Source of the DNA: Gemmatimonadaceae bacterium
GTDB lineage: Bacteria > Gemmatimonadota > Gemmatimonadetes > Gemmatimonadales > Gemmatimonadaceae
Direction of reading: 5' to 3'
DNA: 64,000 nucleotides
Assembly (NCBI GenBank): GCA_036504815.1
Contig: DASXUN010000004.1
Span: forward strand, 186,001 to 250,000
Shown here piece by piece: positions 58,219 to 64,000 of this stretch (its first letter is position 1; every line of letters starts with the position of its first letter). Both the position numbers and the translations under genes were made by a program. The notes under the pieces were generated by a model, which saw only the letters and a program-made list of their open reading frames with translations, was not told the origin of the DNA and ran no database searches.

Positions 58219-60375
58219 ATGCGCTTTCGCACCGCCCTCGCCACCGTCGCCCTCCCTGTGCTCGCCGCGAGCGCCCACGCACAGTCCAGCGCGCCCGAAC
58301 TCTGGCGCCAGGTTGAGATCATCCGCACCACCACGGGCGTCCCGCACGTCCGCGCCGAGAACCTGAAGGCCGCCGGCTACGCGCTCGGCTGGCTGATGCT
58401 CGAGGATTACGGCCCGCGCACCGCGCTCGGCGTGCTGCGCTCTTCGGGGCGCATGGGGCTCGTCTTCGGCCGCGACAGCATGGAGACCGACTTCCTCGAG
58501 CGCATCACCCGCGCGCGCGCCGTGGAGAGCTACGTGAAGCTCGAGCCGGCCACGCGCGAGGTGTACGAAGGCTTCGCCGCCGGGCTCAACCGGTACATCG
58601 CGCTGCACCCGGCGGAGTATCCCGCGGCCTTCCCGACCGACTTCACCGGCTACGACATTCTCGCCGGCGACATGGGCGGCCCCGCCTACGGCTCGGTGCG
58701 CCGCTTCCTTTCGAAGCTCGACCCGGCGCAGTTCCCGCCCGAGCGCGGCCGTTTCGGCGCGTCGCCGAGCGAGGGCGATGCCGAGTCCGAATGGACGCGC
58801 GACAACGTGGGCTCCAATGCGTGGGCGTTCGCGCCCAGCCGCACCAAGAGCGGCAAGGCAATCCTCCTGCGCAATCCGCACCTCGTCTGGACCTCCGGTT
58901 ACTACGAGGCGCACGTCACCGTTCCCGGTGTGCTCGACTTCTACGGCGATTTTCGCATCGGCGGGCCGCTCACCCTCATCGGCGGCTTCAACGCGCACCT
59001 TGGCTGGGCCACCACCAACAACAACCAGCGGCTCCAGGAGTTCTACGCCCTCGACGCCGACCCGGCGAACGCCGACCACTATCTCATCGACGGCACGTCG
59101 GTCCCGCTGCGCCGGGAGCTCGTCACCGTGCTCTACCGCAACGGCGCCGGCCTCTCGTCGGAGACGCGGGAGTTCTGGTTCACGAACGCCGGCCCCGTGA
59201 TCCACCGCGCGAACGGCAAGATCTACGTCCTCAAGACGGCCAACGACGGGGAGTATCGCAACGGCGAGCAGTTCCTGCGGCTCATGCGCGCCGCGTCGCT
59301 GGACGAGTGGAAGACGGCCATGCGGCTGCGCGCGCGCGGCACGTCGAACTACACGTATGCCGACCGCGCCGGCAACATCCTGATGGTGTGGAACGCGACG
59401 CTCCCCCTGCTTCCGCATCCGTCGGGCGGCGACACCGTGGCGACGCCGGTGTCGCGCACCAGCGACATGTGGACGCAGTACGTCCCGTGGGACTCGCTGC
59501 CGCAGTTCCTCAACCCCAAGGGCGGCTACACGCACCAGGAGAACAGCTCGCCGCATTTCACCAACATGCGCGAGCCGGTGGACACGACCAACAAGTATCC
59601 GGGCTTCGAGAAGCCGTCGCTCTCGCTGCGCAGCCAGCTCGGGTGGCAGATCGTGGGCGGCACCAACAAGGTGACGCTCGAGGACGTCGTGCGGATGAAG
59701 CACACGTACCGCATGCTGCTCGCGGACCGCGTGAAGCCCGACCTGATCACCGCGGTGAAGGCCACCAACCCGACCGGCGAGGTGGCGGCGGCGCTCGCGC
59801 TGATCGAGAAGTGGGACAACACCGCGGCGCCCGACTCGCGCGGCGCGATGCTCTTCGAGACGTGGTGGATGCGGTACGGCGCGGCCCTTCCCGACTCGCT
59901 GCGGTACACCAAGGCGTGGACGTCGGCCGACCCGACGCGCACCCCGTACGGCCTCTCGCAGCCCGCCAAGGCGGCCGAGGCCTTCGCGTGGGCGGTGACC
60001 GAGACCGCCCGCCGTCACGGATCGTATGACGTGGCGTGGGGCGAGGTGCATCGCGTGCGCCGCGGCCCGGTGGATGTCCCCGTCGGCGGCTGCGGCGGCG
60101 CGCTCGGCTGTTTCCGCGTGCTCAACTTCGCGCGCGATCCCGACGGCAAGCTGTCGGCCAATGGCGGCGACGGCTGGGTGCTCGCCGTGGAGTTCGGCGA
60201 CACGCCGCGCGCCTATTCCGCGCTCGCCTACGGCAACAGTTCGCGCCCCGAGTCGCCGTGGTACTCCACGCAGGCCGAGCTCTTCGCGAAGGGTGACCTC
60301 AAGCCGGTCGCCTGGACGGCGGCGGATGTCGAGAAGGCGGCGGTGGTCAGGTACCGGCCGGGGGAACTGAAATAG
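58219..60375 (+). CDS. Penicillin-acylase-family (S45) Ntn hydrolase
   Basis: The product (718 aa) is an exported acylase that cuts itself into alpha and beta chains. The signal peptide ends SAHAQ. The beta-chain N-terminal nucleophile is Ser199 in VGSNAWAFAPSRTKSG, and typical parts are IIRTTTGVPHVRAENLKAAGYALGWLMLEDY and LGWATTNNNQRLQEFYAL. The size and signal sequence are close to acyl-homoserine-lactone acylases and aculeacin acylases, so the substrate may be an N-acyl signal or antibiotic. It cannot be fixed from sequence. It is followed directly by a long inverted repeat and faces ctpA. Confidence 0.9.
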   Translation: MRFRTALATVALPVLAASAHAQSSAPELWRQVEIIRTTTGVPHVRAENLKAAGYALGWLMLEDYGPRTALGVLRSSGRMGLVFGRDSMETDFLERITRARAVESYVKLEPATREVYEGFAAGLNRYIALHPAEYPAAFPTDFTGYDILAGDMGGPAYGSVRRFLSKLDPAQFPPERGRFGASPSEGDAESEWTRDNVGSNAWAFAPSRTKSGKAILLRNPHLVWTSGYYEAHVTVPGVLDFYGDFRIGGPLTLIGGFNAHLGWATTNNNQRLQEFYALDADPANADHYLIDGTSVPLRRELVTVLYRNGAGLSSETREFWFTNAGPVIHRANGKIYVLKTANDGEYRNGEQFLRLMRAASLDEWKTAMRLRARGTSNYTYADRAGNILMVWNATLPLLPHPSGGDTVATPVSRTSDMWTQYVPWDSLPQFLNPKGGYTHQENSSPHFTNMREPVDTTNKYPGFEKPSLSLRSQLGWQIVGGTNKVTLEDVVRMKHTYRMLLADRVKPDLITAVKATNPTGEVAAALALIEKWDNTAAPDSRGAMLFETWWMRYGAALPDSLRYTKAWTSADPTRTPYGLSQPAKAAEAFAWAVTETARRHGSYDVAWGEVHRVRRGPVDVPVGGCGGALGCFRVLNFARDPDGKLSANGGDGWVLAVEFGDTPRAYSALAYGNSSRPESPWYSTQAELFAKGDLKPVAWTAADVEKAAVVRYRPGELK

Positions 60376-60523
60376 AGGATTGGGAATCCGGAACGGGATC
60401 AACGATTCCGAATTCGGACAGTGATACGCGATTGGGCGCCATGGCAGCGAGCCGAGGCGCCCAATCGTAATTCGCAATCCTGATTCGCGATCCTTGATCC
60501 CGTTCCGGATTCCAAATCCTAGA
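60376..60523. repeat. Family C long inverted repeat between convergent genes
   Basis: Outer arms of 27 bases starting AGGATTGGGAATCCGGAACG at about 60378 pair with ...CCGTTCCGGATTCCAAATCCT ending near 60521 with few mismatches. The inner stem CGATTGGGCGCC (60429-60440)/GGCGCCCAATCG (60456-60467) is perfect. The block fills the entire gap between the stops of the acylase and ctpA, so it can serve as a two-way terminator. Confidence 0.85.
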
Positions 60524-62107
60524 TCATTTTGGTGCCGTATCACCCGCCGGAATCTTCTCCAGCAGCTGCTTCGGCTCCGTCACCTTGCGCAGCAGTTCGG
60601 CGGCGCGCTGCACCACCTTGTCGTTCCGCGTGATCCGGCGGCCGGCGTAGGGCAGGCCGAACGCCTGCCGCGCGAGTTCGTTGCCCAGTTGACGGTCCAC
60701 CAGCGCCGCGGCGTCATCGTACATCACGCGCGGCACCTCCACGCCCCGGCGGACCGCCAGGGCCCAGAGCGCGTCGCGCATCGCCGGCGTGACGGTGAAC
60801 AGCGTGTCGCGCAGTGCGCCGCGCCGCACCTCCGTCGCCGCGAAGTCCTTCATGGCCTCGCGGAACCTGGGCGCCCCCGCCCCGAGCGCGACGACGAAGG
60901 CGCGTTCCCCGAGCGGCGGCACACTATCGCCCGCCTGCAGGTCCGGCGAGATGCCGCCGCCGCCGAAGACCTTGCGTCCCGCATCGGTCTTGAAGACCGG
61001 GCGCTCCGGCCGGTCGTTCACGACGCGCGGCGCGCCGTCGTCCGCGCGCACCGGACGGCTGATGCTGCGCCCCGACGGCGTGAACCAGCGCGCCGTGGTC
61101 AGCTTCAGCCCGCTGCCGCCCTCGAGCTCGAAGACATTCTGCGCGCTTCCCTTGCCGTACGAGGTGCGCCCGAGCACGAGCGCGCGGTCATGATCCTGCA
61201 GGGCGCCGGCCACGATCTCGGCCGCGCTCGCCGTGCCGCCGTTCACCACCACGGCAACCGGCAGCCGCGGCCAGCGCTGCTCCGCGCTGTCCACGAAGAC
61301 CATCTGGCGCTTCTGTCCGCGCTGGCGCACCTCGACGATCTCCTGCCCCTTGTCGAGGAACAGGTCGGCGATGGCCACGCCCTGGTTCAGCAGGCCGCCC
61401 GGATTGCTGCGCAGGTCCAGTATCAGCGAGCGGGCGCCGGCGGCGCCCAGCGAATCGACCGTGCGGGTCAATTCCTGGCGCGCCGAATCGCTGAACGTCG
61501 AGAGCAGCACGTAACCCACGCCGCCGTCGAGCACGAAGGCGCGCGATATCGAGGGGACGTGAATCTCGCCGCGCTCCAGGTCGAACGGAATGCGCGCCGT
61601 CCCCCGCTCCACCACCAGGCGCAACCGCGTGCGCGGCGGGCCGCGCATCGCATTGCGCGCCTCTTCCATCGTCCATCCGCGCATCGACTGCCCTTCCACC
61701 TCGATCAGTCGGTCGCCCGCCTGCACCCCCGCATGCTCGGCGGGAGAGTTGGGCCGGACCGCGAGCACCACCACGTAGCCTTCGCGCCGGTCCGCCTGGA
61801 TGCCGACGCCGCTGTACAACCCTGACGTCGCCTCGGTGAGGCGCTTCAGGCGGTCGGGCGGGAGATATGTGCTGTTGGGATCGCCCAGCTCGTCCACGAG
61901 GCCGATGGCGGCCATGCGCCAGAGTTCGTCCACCGCCAGGGAATCGACATAGCTGTCGCGCACGCGCTCCATCACCGCCGCGAGCAGGCGTGCGCCGCCG
62001 ACCGTCGGACGCGCGGTGCGCCGCAGCGCGCGTTGCACCAGCCAGCCCCCGGCGATCGCGCCGGCGGCAAGGACCAGTAGGGTGATGATGAGGCGGTTGC
62101 GGCGCAC
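60524..62107 (-). CDS. ctpA: C-terminal processing peptidase (S41)
   Basis: The product (527 aa) is a membrane-anchored periplasmic Ser/Lys protease. It has one helix (7-25), an N-terminal helical cap, a PDZ domain (about 92-175, with GVGIQADRREGYVVVLAVRPNSPAEHAGVQAGDRLIEVEG) and the S41 core with Ser294 in NGGTASAAEIV and Lys319 in TSYGKGSAQ. About 130 extra C-terminal residues form a helical tail. Family members trim C-termini of envelope proteins or peptidoglycan hydrolases. tmk lies 42 bases upstream. Confidence 0.92.
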   Translation of the reverse strand: MRRNRLIITLLVLAAGAIAGGWLVQRALRRTARPTVGGARLLAAVMERVRDSYVDSLAVDELWRMAAIGLVDELGDPNSTYLPPDRLKRLTEATSGLYSGVGIQADRREGYVVVLAVRPNSPAEHAGVQAGDRLIEVEGQSMRGWTMEEARNAMRGPPRTRLRLVVERGTARIPFDLERGEIHVPSISRAFVLDGGVGYVLLSTFSDSARQELTRTVDSLGAAGARSLILDLRSNPGGLLNQGVAIADLFLDKGQEIVEVRQRGQKRQMVFVDSAEQRWPRLPVAVVVNGGTASAAEIVAGALQDHDRALVLGRTSYGKGSAQNVFELEGGSGLKLTTARWFTPSGRSISRPVRADDGAPRVVNDRPERPVFKTDAGRKVFGGGGISPDLQAGDSVPPLGERAFVVALGAGAPRFREAMKDFAATEVRRGALRDTLFTVTPAMRDALWALAVRRGVEVPRVMYDDAAALVDRQLGNELARQAFGLPYAGRRITRNDKVVQRAAELLRKVTEPKQLLEKIPAGDTAPK

Positions 62108-62149
62108 GAAATTCCTACGCGGGCATCGGGGGGCGGGTTCCAGCCGGTT

Positions 62150-62809
62150 TCAACCCTGCACCTCGGGACACGCGGACGCAACCACCTGCCAGACCCGCTC
62201 CTCGACGGTGTCCATTTCGCCATCCGCGGAAACGGCGACGATCGGTCCGCACTCCGGATGCGCGGCCTGCCACGACGGATCGGCGAAACGCGCGAACGCC
62301 GACTCGACCCGGTCATGGAAGGCGCGCTCGGCCTGCTCCATGCGGTCGGCCGATCCGCGCTGTGCCGCGCGCGTGAGCCCGACGTCCGCCGCGAGCGTCA
62401 GCAGCACCGTGACATCCGGGACGAGGCCGCCCGTCGCGAACCGGTTGGCCTCACGCACCTCGTCCTCGGGGAGCCCGCGGCCCCCGACCTGATAGGCGTA
62501 CGTGCTCAGGAAGAACCGGTCGAGCAGGACGATGTCGCCGCGCTCGAGCGCCGGACGCACCTGCTCGCCGACCAGCGCGGCGCGCGAGGCCATGAAGAGC
62601 AGCGCTTCGGTGCGCGGGGGGATCAGCGCGCCGGGGCGCAGCAGCAGCGCGCGGATCTCGTCGCCGACCGGCGTGCCGCCCGGCTCGCGCAGCGTGCGCA
62701 CCTGCGCGCCGTGCCGGCCCAGGCGCAACGCCAGCCGCTCGAGCTGCGTCGTCTTGCCCGCGCCTTCACCTCCCTCGAACACCACCAGCCGACCGGGCAC
62801 CGGACTCAC
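62150..62809 (-). CDS. tmk: Thymidylate kinase
   Basis: The product (219 aa) phosphorylates dTMP to dTDP. Motifs are the P-loop FEGGEGAGKTTQLERLA, LREPGGTPVGDEIRALLL, LLDRFFLSTYAYQVGGRGL with the DR motif, and the LID region RAAQRGSADRMEQA. GTG 62809 overlaps the stop of the YlbF-like gene (GTGA), which gives the proper N-terminus. It belongs to the minus-strand series prmC, ylbF-like, tmk, ctpA. Confidence 0.95.
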   Translation of the reverse strand: MSPVPGRLVVFEGGEGAGKTTQLERLALRLGRHGAQVRTLREPGGTPVGDEIRALLLRPGALIPPRTEALLFMASRAALVGEQVRPALERGDIVLLDRFFLSTYAYQVGGRGLPEDEVREANRFATGGLVPDVTVLLTLAADVGLTRAAQRGSADRMEQAERAFHDRVESAFARFADPSWQAAHPECGPIVAVSADGEMDTVEERVWQVVASACPEVQG

Positions 62810-63159
62810 CCGAGCGTGATGATGCCGCTGGTCGCGCCCTTCTTGATCCCGTCGAGGATCCACTGGTTCACCTGCATCATGATCTTGTCGAAGTTCTCCT
62901 GCGCGACAATCATGCGCTGGTACAGCGGATTCACCTGCACCTGGCCCAGCAGCTGCTCGAGCTCGCGCTCCATCTCGGCCGTCGGCTGTTCGCCGCCATC
63001 CATCATCGTCGCGGCCTCGCGCCGCAGCTCTTCCATCCGGCGCAGCAACGCCATGGCGTCGGCGTCCGCGCCCAGCGCGTCATTGGCCCGTCGCACGGCC
63101 TTGTACTCGTCACTCTGTCCGATCAGGCGGCCCAGGTCCACGGCGCGCTCACTCAGCAT
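62806..63159 (-). CDS. YlbF/YmcA-family (Com_YlbF) protein
   Basis: The product (117 aa) is all-helical, with ERAVDLGRLIGQSDEYKAVRRANDAL and LRRMEELRREAATMMDG, then EMERELEQLLGQVQVNPLYQRMIVAQENFDKIMMQVNQWILDGIKKG, matching the DUF964/YlbF family. In Bacillus the relatives help RNase Y processing and competence. Here the function is unknown. It overlaps prmC and tmk by 4 bases each, so it is translationally coupled on both sides. Confidence 0.85.
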   Translation of the reverse strand: MLSERAVDLGRLIGQSDEYKAVRRANDALGADADAMALLRRMEELRREAATMMDGGEQPTAEMERELEQLLGQVQVNPLYQRMIVAQENFDKIMMQVNQWILDGIKKGATSGIITLG

Positions 63160-63998
63160 CACGTCTCCTTGCGTCGGGCCACGACGAACCGCTCGCGGCC
63201 GGTCAGGTCCTTGTGCACCACCACCTGCTCGTATGCCCCCGATTCCTGCACCAGCGCCGCCGCATCGTGCGCGCGCCGCGCGTCGACTTCGAGCGCGAGG
63301 ACGCCGTGCGCGGCGATCACCGGGACCGCCCCGGTGACGATGGCGCGAACGGCCGCCATGCCATCCCGCTCCGCGAACAACGCGAACGACGGTTCCCAAT
63401 TGCGCACGAGGTCGGGCAGCTCTCCCGCCTCCGCTGGCGCAATATACGGGGGGTTCGCCACCAGCGCGCCCAAGGTCTCCCCCGCCAGCGGCGCACACCA
63501 GCTCCCCGCGCGGAACTCCACGAGCGTCCGGCGCTCGGCGGGCACGGCTCGCAGGTTGTGCCGCGCCACCGTGAGGGCATCGGAGGAGATGTCGGTGGCG
63601 ATGACCTTCTCGTACCGCCCCTCGGCGGCCAGGGAAAGCGCGATGGCGCCCGAGCCGGTGCCGACGTCCGCAATCAGCCCCGCGCCAGTCGTCGCCGCGA
63701 GCACCAGGTCCACCAGCAACTCCGTCTCGGGGCGCGGAATCAGGACCCGCTCGTCCACGTACAGCGTCAGCGTGCGAAAGTCGGCGCGACGCACCGCGTA
63801 CTGGAACGGCATCCCGCGCCGCAGGCGCTCGGCGGCCTCGCTAAGCGCCACCAGGGCGGCCGGGGCCAGCGGTTCGTCACGATGCGCCGTGGGCCAGAAC
63901 TTGGGCTGGCCCAGCACCGCGGCGATCAGGTCGCGCGCCTCTTGCCGCGCCGCGAGACCGCCTGTGCCGCCCAAGTCCTCGGCGAGCGCATCGAGCAT
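63159..63998 (-). CDS. prmC: Peptide chain release factor N5-glutamine methyltransferase
   Basis: The product (279 aa to the first visible ATG) methylates the GGQ glutamine of RF1 and RF2. Motifs are the N-terminal helical part with RLRRGMPFQYAVRRADFRTLTLYVDERVLIPRPETELLVD, SAM motif LIADVGTGSGAIALSLA and the catalytic ALVANPPYIAP. ATG 63998 lies 2 bases from the window end, so the real start may be further upstream. prfA is expected upstream in many genomes but is out of view. Confidence 0.93.
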   Translation of the reverse strand: MLDALAEDLGGTGGLAARQEARDLIAAVLGQPKFWPTAHRDEPLAPAALVALSEAAERLRRGMPFQYAVRRADFRTLTLYVDERVLIPRPETELLVDLVLAATTGAGLIADVGTGSGAIALSLAAEGRYEKVIATDISSDALTVARHNLRAVPAERRTLVEFRAGSWCAPLAGETLGALVANPPYIAPAEAGELPDLVRNWEPSFALFAERDGMAAVRAIVTGAVPVIAAHGVLALEVDARRAHDAAALVQESGAYEQVVVHKDLTGRERFVVARRKET

Positions 63999-64000
63999 CT

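Overview
The window is GC-rich bacterial chromosome. It comes from an organism with an outer membrane: there are SusC/SusD-type proteins, LolA, many lipoprotein signal peptides and TolB/beta-barrel proteins. The mix of a Sus locus, a peptidase-MA/TolB protein, DUF4159/DUF4175 proteins and many TTG/GTG starts best fits Gemmatimonadota. That assignment is inference from gene content; there is no rRNA in the window.

Layout. 1-6.4 kb: a small polysaccharide-use locus on the minus strand (SusC, SusD, secreted GH13 amylase). 6.7-10.7 kb: two tRNA-Ser genes, an S9-type peptidase lipoprotein, gltX and a LexA-like repressor whose self-cleavage residues are all replaced. 10.7-24.2 kb: mostly minus strand, with a TonB-like anchor protein, an FAH hydrolase, a JAMM-DinG fusion helicase, a secreted protein, a TPR/DUF4175/DUF4159 group, rsmI and trxA. 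24.3-34.4 kb: mostly plus-strand housekeeping genes (mce, pdxJ, an Hpt-like protein without its histidine, a UPF0104-type membrane protein, ispE, tRNA-Gln, prs, L25, pth, ychF). 42.4-64 kb: rpsF-rpsR-DUF2232-rplI, rsfS, a peptidase/TolB/barrel protein, two SPOR-type proteins, smc, a FlgD-Ig secreted protein, aroF, lolA, a penicillin-acylase-family enzyme, ctpA, tmk, ylbF-like and prmC.

The most interesting region is 34.4-42.3 kb on the minus strand. It is a complete lasso-peptide cluster. In transcription order it holds a PRMT-like methyltransferase, a 50-residue precursor, a PqqD-type leader-binding protein (B1), a transglutaminase-like leader peptidase (B2), an asparagine-synthetase-like lactam cyclase (C), an HPr-kinase-like peptide kinase (K), a nucleotidyltransferase (N) and an ABC exporter (D). 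From B1 to D each gene overlaps the next. The precursor has its own promoter and is followed by a hairpin terminator. The predicted core, SKAGTLKDGGPNNIKS, puts Asp at position 8 for an 8-residue ring and ends in Ser, the residue that kinases of this class are known to phosphorylate.

A second theme is intergenic. At least ten gaps carry long hairpin-forming blocks built from short repeated words of four or more unrelated families (decamer, heptamer, GATTGGG and GGAACGAGGAGG types). They lie at gene ends and directly after two tRNA genes.
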